Assembly: GCA_025716815.1 (NCBI GenBank) | Contig: JAIXMN010000008.1 | Coordinates: forward strand, 1,257,406-1,321,405 | DNA from: Dichotomocladium elegans | Lineage: Eukaryota > Mucoromycota > Mucoromycetes > Mucorales > Lichtheimiaceae | Reading direction: 5' to 3' | DNA: 64,000 nucleotides | Shown: one piece after another, positions 24,791-34,723 of the stretch | How the letters are laid out: every line of letters begins with the position of its first letter | Position numbering within the stretch: position 1 is the stretch's first letter | Translations under genes and position numbers: made by a program | The notes under the pieces: generated by a model | What the model saw: only the letters and a program-made list of their open reading frames with translations | The model's database searches: none | What the model was told of the DNA's origin: nothing

Positions 24791-24802
24791 ATTCACGTGA
24801 AT
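24791..24802. promoter_or_regulatory. Palindromic E-box ahead of CHO2 (possible ICRE)
   Basis: ATTCACGTGAAT is a perfect palindrome with a CACGTG core, 159 bp upstream of the CHO2 start. In yeast the phospholipid genes, CHO2 included, are driven by Ino2/Ino4 (bHLH) through TTCAYRTG-type sites. That this one works the same way is inference. Confidence 0.4.
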
Positions 24803-25758
24803 AATTCCTCAGCGGAATGAATTTGGATGATGGGGTGCCACACCGCCAAGGTCCGATCAAAGGAATACTATCCGTCCCCTGACCTGACGGACAGCAAGAA
24901 GCGTCTGCAAAAAGTATACCCAAGAAGTAGATCATCAGCGATGGCATAGGATGGTTATTGAAAAATATATACACACTCACTTTGGCTAACACTGCAGGTC
25001 CTGAACAAAATCATGTCACACGATGTCATAGACGGTTCCACATACAGTTTGCCGGAAGTTGCTGACTTGCCTGGGGTTGGACTTGCCCAGCCAAAATATG
25101 CATGTCCTGCTTTGTTTTCCCCCAAAAAAAAAGTATATCCCGATCCATACCCATTGCCTCAATAGACAATGGGATATCCTACGTAGGCTTGGCCCGTGCC
25201 AAAAGCAAAATAAAAATAGCAGTAACGCTCTTCATAGCTGGGATGAAGCGGCTATCTATCAGGAAGTCAGGCGGCAAGTCACGTGGAGGGGTACTATCTG
25301 TTCTCAAGGGGTTATTTTCGTTCATTCATTTGTAGGGGTTATATTATTCAGGAATTTTGTATTGGCTCTGCAGACCATTTAATGCTAACTCTATGCATAA
25401 TAGCTTGGCACATAGAAGTTTCACAAATACATGCTATCACGTCATCATAGAACAGTGTTTTGCAAATCATATATTTTACCTAGGTCCTAATACAAATAAA
25501 ATACCCGTGGGTGAGCCCCAAAGGGTTTAAGCAAGCATAGTTAGTAAGAGAGATGTACTAAAGAGATTTCAGGAAACAACCAAAATAAACTTCACCAAAT
25601 ATATGCAGTATTTGAAACGCATGGTAAACTCTTATGAAAAAAAGAGAGGTCTCGATTTGATGCTCATTTGCTATCATTTACCTTGACGGTTTTCTCTGAT
25701 CTTTTCGGGGGAATAAGAACGATGCGTCCTTCAGAGATCCGGTAAATGCCATCGACTT

Positions 25759-25784
25759 TATATATATATATATATATATATATT
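25759..25784. repeat. (TA)n microsatellite
   Basis: About 12 TA units, 100 bp upstream of the membrane-protein start; it may act as a TATA-like AT tract. Confidence 0.85.
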
Positions 25785-25883
25785 CTCGCCTCTTTTCCTT
25801 ATAAAGATGGAGATGAGTGGTGTTTAATGTCAGCAGAAGGGCTTTCTTTATCTCTCTTTCGCTTTTCAGTCCTTGGTATAGAT

Positions 25884-26519
25884 ATGCCGCGAACCTTAGA
25901 ATACCTGAACGGCTCGCCGCAGGGGATGCTGCGGCAGATCATTCTTGTTCAGATATCAATTGCCTTCTTCGCCGTCTTCTTGATCATCGCCACCGCGAAG
26001 CCCAACCAGTATCGCAGTAAAACCCGCGCATCTGCGCCATTTTCTTCGCCTGACACAAACCCATACACGATCTTTACAGCGAGTGACCACGCGCCCTCGT
26101 TATTAGCATTTGTATACTCCATATGGTGCGGGAGCACCCGTCCTAGCATCATTCTGTTCACCTCGAGCGAGCAAACTGTAATGGACGTCAGGGAGGGCTT
26201 GCGGGAGCTGTCGGAAATTGCCATCGACGGCCAGCACCACTACCACCACCACCACCACGCCATTACCATAATACCCACCGGCGTGCATAAGGATAATAGC
26301 CAAAGTTTGTGGAAGGCAGCTCTTGCGGAGAGTATAGACGAAGTGGTGGTCTGGATAGACCCCCAAGTTAGGATTGCTAATGCTCATCTGCTGGCTCAAC
26401 TGCCACGCCTCGTCCACCAAGAAGGAGGCCGATGGGGAATTTGCACATCTGAAACTATTTGTACCATCCTTGGCCTCAACACGACCGCCGCGCTTTCTTT
26501 TTATAGAAACTTTAGCTAA
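25884..26519 (+). CDS. Hypothetical type II membrane protein with a His tract
   Basis: Intact 211-residue frame from ATG 25884 (MPRTLEYLNGSPQ) to TAA 26517-26519. A single hydrophobic span, about residues 18-36 (IILVQISIAFFAVFLIIAT), would anchor it with a short cytosolic N-terminus. The lumenal part has alternating beta-like and helical stretches (PSIILFTSSEQTVMDVREGL, EVVVWIDPQVRIANAHLLAQ) recalling a small nucleotide-sugar or hydrolase-like fold, but no catalytic motif is clear. A run HHYHHHHHH (about residues 116-124) could bind metal. The frame is open further upstream through the TA repeat, so a longer start (25746) is possible but unlikely. I do not recognise the family. Confidence 0.6.
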   Translation: MPRTLEYLNGSPQGMLRQIILVQISIAFFAVFLIIATAKPNQYRSKTRASAPFSSPDTNPYTIFTASDHAPSLLAFVYSIWCGSTRPSIILFTSSEQTVMDVREGLRELSEIAIDGQHHYHHHHHAITIIPTGVHKDNSQSLWKAALAESIDEVVVWIDPQVRIANAHLLAQLPRLVHQEGGRWGICTSETICTILGLNTTAALSFYRNFS

Positions 26520-26688
26520 AGACCACCTTTTCTCTCCCATTCGTCCCAATCCTAGAGAGACGAAGCGAGATTTTTATCGTGTAATAAAAGATAAATCTGT
26601 CTACACATCGTATATACGCTATGTTATGAGTATCCTGGTAGTGTAGTCCAAGACGCTTTGGACAGGAGATAAAAAAAAAATCACGGAT

Positions 26689-26719
<31 letters not shown>

Positions 26720-26997
26720 GTTTAGTAGATACAGCAGCGGGAAGATCCTGTGCGTGTATGTATGCGCAAGTGTAGGGGTAAGGTGCGTAAGGCTGTTTAA
26801 TTACGTGCATTGGCGATTTTCACAAAAAGTGAAGCGAGGACAAGCCTTTCTTGTCGGAATATGGAATGACGAAAGGGGACTGGCAGAAATGTTCAAGCAG
26901 CTGTGCAACACTAAAAAAAAAATAACCAAAGCTCTATTTTTGTTCCGCACCCACCGCCCAAAATCCCCACTCCACGCGTATCCACTGTTCATTCATC
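26520..26997. other. Intergenic region with a (CAG)n repeat
   Basis: 3' flank of the membrane-protein gene and upstream region of cytochrome b5. A pure CAG run of about nine units occupies 26692-26719; it lies outside any supported gene. Confidence 0.6.
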
Positions 26998-27576
26998 ATG
27001 TCCGAAGTGAAGCTGTTTTCATACGAAGAAATCGCAAAGCACAACAAAGTCGAGGACCTCTGGATGGTCATTCACAATAAGGTCTACGACATCACTCGCT
27101 TTGTCGATGAGGTGAGCAAATAGACCTTATGAGATGACGCGCAAAAAAAAGGCTTCCGTGTTCTGATCTTATCTACTGGTTTCTCCAACAGCATCCGGGT
27201 GGTGAGGAAGTGTTGGTCGATGAGGGTGCAAAGGATGCCACGGGCCCTTTTGAAGACGTTGGTCACTCGTCGGACGCTCGCGAACTTCTCAAGGAGTACT
27301 ATATCGGCGATGTGGATCCCAGTGTGAGTGACAGTGCTAGCTGCTCTATAACCCAGTTAATAACATCCTCCCTCTAGTCTATGCCTGTGAAGGTCCCTTC
27401 AAACACCACAACCACCTCTTCTACCGCCAACGAGCCTCAGGGAAAGTATGTAGTTCTGGCTATTATAATGCATGTCGGGATCGTTGACCTTTCTCTTTTG
27501 TAGTGCTCTCCGTATCCTGATTCCCTTGCTTTTGCTTATTGCATTCGCTTATTACCGATTTACTACTTCCGCTTAG
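26998..27576 (+). CDS. CYB5: Cytochrome b5
   Basis: Four exons (26998-27111, 27192-27323, 27378-27445, 27504-27576) give 128 residues. The haem-binding domain has [15 protein letters not shown], the first axial His in [10 protein letters not shown] (His40; an intron falls exactly before it) and the second in [12 protein letters not shown] Thr/Ser-rich linker leads to a C-terminal anchor ([17 protein letters not shown]), so it is tail-anchored in the ER. It supplies electrons to desaturases, sterol enzymes and P450s. Convergent with ASE1, 137 bp between ends. Confidence 0.96.
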
Positions 27577-27713
27577 AAATAGAAGGAAAACTCCCGGTCA
27601 TACATAATAAAGAAACGAGAAAAAAACTATATAGAGCTTATTCATGAAGTACGAGGGTGGGATGAAAGGTAGTGGTATACATACGCTAGTTAGAGGAAGA
27701 GTGTTAGCATTCC

Positions 27714-30169
27714 TTACTCGTCTGCCGAGAGCTCACTTAATTCTGGACCATCATCAAAAATATCGAGATCCAGTGCAGCGTCGTCATCGCTCAGCAAAAG
27801 AGTGCGTGTCTTGCGCGTGTGCTTAATGTTATCGGCCTAAAAGAAATCAGTCGGGGGAAGTTTACCTTCAAAAGAAAGAAAGGAGATAACCCACCCTCGG
27901 TGTCTTTGCTGCGGGAGTCAGTTCGTCAGCATCGGAGGGAACTGTATTCTCGTCATTTTGGTCAGAGAACAGGCTATCAAATGTATAATCGCTGCTGCCC
28001 CCGCTGGTACGCAACTGAGGTTGCTGACCAAGCGGACGGCACCCCATCATTCCCGCCCTGCGCTTGCGGATGTTGCTCTCTCGTACGCGATGAAGGATTA
28101 ACTCTTCCTCTATGGTGTGCTGTTGTTTTTGCTGTTGCTTGCCTTTTGCCATTTGCTCTGATTGCACCACCTGGGCGATCCGCGCACTGAAGTTACGTAC
28201 GCGCAACGATGGTGGTGCCCGGAATACTCGACTAGCGCTAGGTGACTTGAATCGAGGGCTGGTCATGGCCTTCCGATAGTAGATGTCATCATTGATATCA
28301 TTCTGAAGACGACGTCGAGGTGTTCGGTTATTATCCGTGTCGGACGGTCCAGCATCAACTGTCAGTTTTGCTTTAGCTTCAGCGGCCTTTATCTCTTCGA
28401 GGTACGGTTTGCCATAGATACAGAACTTCTTTCCTGTGGTGGTCTCGAACTCCATGAGAGCTTGTTCGAGGTCTTTTCGTACCTATAAATCACGTGTCAA
28501 CAAAGAACAACAGCAACAGCGTTAAGATAGTTTCATTATGTGCCCCTTACCCTGGGGAATTCTTTCGCAATTCTCTTTCGGAATCGCTCTTCGCGGAGCA
28601 GTCGGCCAGGATCACGACGGCCTTTTCCAAACAGGCGCGCTGGATCATTGGTAGTTTCCTAAGTGGATTTCCAATGATTAGCAAAGATATCATCGAGATA
28701 GCCTATGGACGCAAACCATTACCTCGAACTCTTTAATTTCTTCCGTCAGCTTTTTATACTTCTCGACAAGTTCCAGAATGTACTTGCGGTCTTCCACCAA
28801 AAACTGAAGCCTGCTTATTTCATTCTCGTGTAACTCGAGTGCAGCCTCGGTCATATCATCTGGAAATGAATAAGCTAATGCTCTCATCCTAGTGTACATG
28901 CCGCATACCATTGAAAGCAGGTTTGAATTCTATGCGTTCTTCGCGTGAGAAGTAGAGTTGATCCCAGAGGCGAATCAAATCGTCCCGTGCGCTATGGATG
29001 AATTCTTCAACACGTTCGCCTTTGAGCAAGTTCAGCTTCTCCACTTCTTTCTCGCACTGATATAGTCATAGCCATTGTCAAAAAAAAATTCGATGGTTCA
29101 CCTGCTCAAACATACCTCTTTAATATCGTCATCCTTCAAAGTTTTATACCTCTGGCGGAAACTCTCGCGCTCATGCCGTGGTATTTTGAGTCTTTCCCAT
29201 AAATGCGTAAGGCGTTGCATAACTTCCTCTTTACGAAATTCGCGTTCTTGGCGGACATCATTCAACTAGAAGGACTTAGCTCTAGCGATACAGACAAATC
29301 ACATCAATTGCAAATATGTACCTCCATCATCAGTTCATCCACATAGCTCATCCCGTCATCCCTGACAAGGGTAAAATAGAGGGTCTGTTTCTCGGATGCG
29401 GTAGTATCGGGATCGTAGAGTTGATAAATATCGTTGTCTCGATCGTTTTGTGGCAAAAGCCCTAATAACATCCATGCATCCACAATTGTCTTTGCACTTG
29501 TTTCGAGATATATCACTCGCTTATGCTATGTCATAGGAATCGTGTCAAAGGCGACAAAACGCAAGTCAATGAAGCAGTAGGCATATGCATGCGACGTACA
29601 TATTCCTCTCGGCACCGCTTAATTTCATCTTCCAATGCTGCCACTGCGAGCGGAGACACGTCTGGATCTTCTTGCACAATCAAATCGCTATCCACAAAGC
29701 TCTGGAGGCACTCTCTGAAACGAATTAGCTCCCTTTGAAGTACAAGTACGCCCTCCAGCCGCCGGTCATATTTCTTAAATCCAAAACTGTTTGCTTAGAA
29801 CAGGTGTCTGTCCTTCGAAAGCTTTGCACCTTTTGAACCAACCTTTTGTACTTTACAGAGCTTCATTTCTAGATCCCGTAACGTGTCATTCAGGGTGGGC
29901 TTGCGAACGAAACCATCGTCGACAGCGAATTCACCCATCAAGCGTTTTAATAAGAGAGTACGCTGATGTGTTGCTTGAATGCGTTCTTCCATCTTGTCGC
30001 GTTCGAACGTGATTCGATCCAGGTGCTCTTTGGCTGCCTGAATCATTGTTTCGTAGAGCATTTGTCGATCCTGATATTGCTTGTCTGGCTGGGTACCCAT
30101 CTCATTATGGAGAAGCTGAAGCTCAGCCAGCTTTTCAGTGACAGTTGAAATTAAGTGTTCATTGGACAT
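27714..30169 (-). CDS. ASE1: Microtubule bundler ASE1/PRC1/MAP65
   Basis: Nine exons on the minus strand (30169-29857, 29793-29600, 29525-29322, 29265-29116, 29056-28909, 28859-28723, 28658-28551, 28482-27895, 27836-27714) give 654 residues. N-terminal coiled coil (dimerisation) leads to the spectrin-like microtubule-binding segment: LIRLWDQLYFSREER, DDMTEAALELHENEISRL, and the signature TTNDPARLFGKGRRDPGRLL followed by RFRKRIAKEFPRVRKDL. A basic disordered tail has SP/TP sites (likely Cdk sites) and an acidic end. It cross-links antiparallel spindle microtubules at anaphase. The first intron (29856-29794) is the least certain junction: other donors in the same phase exist. Confidence 0.9.
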
Positions 30170-31969
30170 TTGAAAGGAAGCGCTGCTGTAAATAACGTGA
30201 GGAGGGGTGAGCAAAGAGAAGAGGGAGTGACGATAAATTAATTTTTATAGTAACAGCTCCAAGGCCCGTCAAGCAGGACAGGGCAGGCATGGCAGGGCAG
30301 GGCAGCTGGCAGTGCGCGCCACAAGAGTGCATAAAAAAAAAGGGTTGCACAAGTCCAAGGAAGGATGAGCGCTTTCTTGCGTACTTTGACTTACCCCATT
30401 AACAAACCTTCCCAAAGACCCGTAGCTCCCACACAAACGCGAAAACCTAGCTCAATATGCGAACGAAACAGCATCTTCAATATCTATCTATCGTTCAGTT
30501 TTTTCCAACGACAGACACAGCCTTCTGCATGCTCTTTAGCTACAGGTAGTCCCTTTACAGCCACAATTCCGTTAATTCAACGTCCTTGTTAGTTTGGAAC
30601 TGAAAATGGTTCTGATGCAGCAGTTAATTATTCTCCTTCATCAACAGCTGCCGTGTCATAAGACTGTGCTCTGGCATACCAATGCTAAATACCATGAAAG
30701 GCAATTAGCTAGTAAAGAGATTATGGCTCAGGAATTGTTTCATTCCATCGAGGAAATACATGTTGTTCTCGAAGCCCTTTAGTAAAAGGGGTACCCTAGG
30801 TCCCAAGGCGCGCAAATCGCTGTGGAGTTATAGCAGTTTCTCAATGCATGATCCCACGGTATCTGGCACTGAGCATGGTGAACAAAGCAAGTTCGAAGGA
30901 GTTGGGAACCAGGATACAGGAGGTTGGCTTATAGGCTCTATTCGGAATATCCGACTGTTTGGTGTCATTAAATGATAGCATCAAGTAATCGCTGATGGCA
31001 TAGTTGACGACCAACCATTCGTAGAAAGGGACACGATAAAAAGCAATGATCCACGGACTTGGTTTGGGGAGCCAAAGATGGTATCATTTGAAAATGAACC
31101 TACACGCTCTCAACATGAGTAGGTTTTATTGCTTCCATAGCTGGGCACACGGGTTAATTTGTCCAAGTGAGGAATTTTTTTAAAAAATAAAAAAGATGGG
31201 AGCGTCCGTTGCTAGGGAAGAAAGGAGATACACGTTGTCAAGTGTCCGAGTTCTGCGCAAAAGCACGATTCCTAATGTGGACCGTAGCACGAGATTGATG
31301 GAGTTTTCCAAACCTTGAAATAACATGAGATCTACGCCCAAATGTCACCGGCAAGAACGGGCTGGTGTATTTATACTTTGCTCAGGTGATTCCAATATGA
31401 ATAATAACAACATGGAAGTGGTGATAGAAGTGAATGGGCGTGCCTACCACTCCTCTTCTGCCCTCCCCCCCCCATCACCCCTTTTTCCCAATCGAGAAGA
31501 AAAGTGGTCTGTTCTGATTGGGGAATGTGCTAATTCCATAAAGGATAGTCGGACATTGGCGGAAGTCAAACAAGTAAAAAGCGATGAAAACCTACGGATC
31601 ATTGTACTGCACGAAAAATTTGCTCTTTTCAACCTCTTCCATTTGGAAGCAACGCATCGACCCGATTGCCAACTTATGCAATTCCCTGTTTTCCTGGCTC
31701 TCTCCAACTTGTTTACTAAAGTAGTTCCTCACGGCGGCAGGGTGTCGTTTGCTATTGCTTTTTGCACCGCTCAATACCCATCGGACACATCGGAAGGGGG
31801 CTAATTTCAGCAACTCCTCTTTCTACATCACTTTTTCATACTTCTCAATCCTCTTTTCTCCAAGCGCTCTTCTTTTTATAAGCCCGCACGTTTTCCTCAA
31901 CTTGACCTGATTGTACCGTATACCCGATAGTCCCTCCAAAACTCCATTGCCCATTCATCCTAATAAGCC
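30170..31969. other. No gene confidently recognised
   Basis: Upstream regions of ASE1 (minus) and of the PRL-type phosphatase (plus). An open frame at 31325-31804 (159 codons) has no motif and codes low-complexity stretches. Near 30700-30980 two overlapping frames read like decayed coding sequence (EIHVVLEA, then GVGNQDTGGWLIG) but no family could be named. Confidence 0.35.
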
Positions 31970-32797
31970 ATGGTCAGCCAGCACCTTCGTTCTGAATCCC
32001 CCCTTGGTCGGATGCTCTCTTTGATCGAGACCCCTGGGTCACCCCTCCGCTTCCTCATTCTTGATTGTCCGACGGAATCCACCCTACCTTTTTACCTGGA
32101 GGAATTCAAACGCTTCAACGTCTCAACAGTGGTTCGCTGCTGCCAGCAGACATACAGCGCCGCCCGACTAGACGAGCAAGGTATCCAGGTACTCGATATG
32201 CCTTTCAAGGACGGTGGAGTGGTAAGTGTATTTTTTTGGGAGGGGTTACGGTTGCATTTTACACATAACAGCAGGTGATTGATATCTCTGTGCACGAGTT
32301 TAGCCACCTCCGACTGTCGTTAGAGATTGGTTGATTCTTATCGATCAGCATCAAACCAAAGCAGTTGCTGCGGCTGCGGCTTCTCTGCCGCCTCCCACAA
32401 TCGCCGTTCATTGTGTCGCCGGTCTCGGAAGAGCCCCCGTATTAGTTGCCATTGCACTCATCGAACTCGGCATGGAACCTCTTGATGCCGTCGAGTTCGT
32501 GAGGAGAAAACGCAGGGGTGCCTTTAATAAGCCGCAGATCGCCTATTTGGTATGTAGTACCACATCGTCATCTGTTTGCGTGCGCGCAAACGTGATGAGG
32601 GATATTTATGTATTTATTTTGCTCATCGCTTCTCCCCCCTTTTATTTCTTACAAAATTCCAGGATACATACAAGCGCTCGCTAAAGCCAAAGACTACCGC
32701 CAGCAGCGCATCTTCTTTCAAGACATCTCTTGGTAGAATGTTCAGATTCGGCAGTAACAATGCAAACAAGAAGCAAGAGGCTCTGGCGATCCATTGA
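31970..32797 (+). CDS. PRL/PTP4A-type protein tyrosine phosphatase
   Basis: Three exons (31970-32221, 32304-32549, 32663-32797) give 210 residues. The P-loop [19 protein letters not shown] contains the catalytic Cys and Arg of the HCxxGxxR signature, in the GLGRAP form that marks PRL phosphatases. The general-acid loop reads [10 protein letters not shown], with the Asp kept. The body ([20 protein letters not shown], then VVRCC) matches the family N-terminus. Animal PRLs end in a prenylated CaaX box; this one ends EALAIH, so membrane attachment, if any, must come from the basic tail ([12 protein letters not shown]). The role in magnesium transport and growth signalling is by analogy only. Confidence 0.9.
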
Positions 32798-34723
32798 ATA
32801 TATGGTAGATCTAGTAGCTCCGTGGAGGTTAAAGTTTTGTCCACATCAACAATACATACATTTTTCTATTTGATCTTGGGAAGAAACTCGGAGTTGTGTG
32901 TGTATATCATATTGTGCCGCACTAGCCACAGGAATGTAGGAGATCTCATGCTTATGATACATCCGGGACAATAGCTTGCTTTCTATGGAAACATGAGTCC
33001 TGTTCTCGTGCATCACCTTCTTCGGATGAACACCGATTATATTTGACCGCAACCCCGCCGAAGCAATGGTTATCCTGGGTGGGTTAGCGGTTGCGGCTGT
33101 GCAAACTTATCTTATACTCCTGATATATCTCCATAGGAGTGATAATCACCTTCATACGATGCTGGGCGATGGCTTCGTGACGACCTTCTTTGATCCAGGG
33201 GAAGTGTTTCGTCCGGCCAGGCTTTTCTTGTTGTCGGAGCTTCAGAGCTGCATTGACATCGTGCCCAAATGGTGTCGTCCAAGGGCTGACAATAAGAAGT
33301 GGGTGGGGGGCAGTTAGGTTATTGGTAGCGCTCCTTGATCGACCAAGTTTCGACTTTCTGTTCAAATGGTCAGAATGGAATACTCTTTGTCGCTTCTTGC
33401 TGGACGATATCCGGTCCACAACGAGCGCGGCACTCCCACTTGCAAAAGTATTTCAGATTGGTGTATCTCCAGCTGTAACATGAAGAAAATGCAGCATCAA
33501 GCATTGTTTCGTGCATAAGTTCTACATAAGCATGCTCAACCAGTACAGTTCGTTAAACGCGCGAATTCGAACTTTTTGTTCTGAGTTTGGTGCATAGGAA
33601 TGCCTGTCTCAGCGTCGTATGTAGGGTATATCGTCTTTGTGGTGGATTAGCGACTGCATCTTTGTACTGTCCTTGTCTTTTGGTGTGTTGAGAGAAGGTG
33701 GATAATGTCTGACAGTAAGATGTTTTCCTCCAAGCGCTGCTGTTGAATCTACAAGTACTGGCTTACCCGAAATCTGTGGCCATGGTACCCCCATTGGTTC
33801 TCCAAATCTGTCATCTTGTTTTGCATTAGATAAAATGTTCTAGAGAGGGCTCGTTGAAAATGAGGACAACGGAGATTGTGATGAACGGAATGGAATGGAT
33901 AGGTGGACAGTTATGAACAGACCGGAGACAGCGAAGGAATCGGGGTGCCTTTCAGGAAGAGTGGACAACACAGGAGCAATAGATGACTGATTGTCTTTTA
34001 CTATGCACCGATACTGTCATAAAAGGTACATTGCAAAAAAAGATGCAATCGGCGTCATTTATGGGTAACGCCATTGCAATATGCAACTTGAATAATATGA
34101 TAACACGCTACTGATGTCTATCATACATCCATTGTATGTAGTGGAATATAACGGCGATAAGGCCCGAGCACGCCCCAAATCTGGTGCCATTTTGTTCTTT
34201 CAGCTTTGGCAGGATGGGTCTATATGGATTTTATCCGATAATAAAGAAGTCATGTTATTTTCATGCAACGATCGACTTTAGTGTACTTGACATTTGATAG
34301 GTTCATGACGCACACAAGTTTCTGGGGCTGCACACCAGTTCCATTTTCGGTAATCCTCCGATGGCAGAAATCAAGTATAGTCGTATAGAGGGTATGGAAG
34401 TATTGGAATATACCCTCAGGCTAGTACTAACCCTGTCTCGCCCGACGATGAAGCTCTCTCCTTACTCTTATGGACATTTCTTCTATTTTAATCGTTTTGG
34501 CTTATTACCAAACTAAGATACCCATGGTGACACCTGGTTTCCCTGGGCCTCAAATATAAGGATAGGTGGCCCCGACTTCGGGCCCACTCGAAAGAGACTT
34601 AAACCTTCGAGTAAATCACCTGGCCTCTCCTATCTCACCAGTTTCTATTGGTTAAGGTCAACCGTTGCTTGACACATTGTAAACCTTTTTCTGGCCATCG
34701 CAGATATCTTCTCCAATTATCCC
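32798..34723. other. No gene confidently recognised; possible decayed coding region on the minus strand
   Basis: Minus-strand frames at 33794-33609 and 33419-33084 read as disconnected coding-like pieces (WPQISGKPVLVDS; SKLGRSRSATNN, PFGHDVNAAL, WIKEGRHEAIAQHRMKV). No catalytic motif or family could be named. The last 300 bp are the 5' flank of the phosphomutase gene. Confidence 0.3.

Larger units (their letters stand above)
24633..25883. other. Intergenic region
   Basis: CHO2 promoter side (purine-rich near 24690-24770, E-box at 24791) and the upstream region of the membrane-protein gene at 25884. No motif-bearing frame. Confidence 0.4.

Noticed and set aside
25746..25883. Longer start for the membrane protein
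   Set aside because: The extra N-terminus is mostly translated TA repeat (YIYIYIYI) and would precede the natural anchor with low-complexity sequence.
26692..26719. CAG run as a CRISPR-like or coding repeat
   Set aside because: Plain triplet microsatellite without spacers and outside any supported frame.
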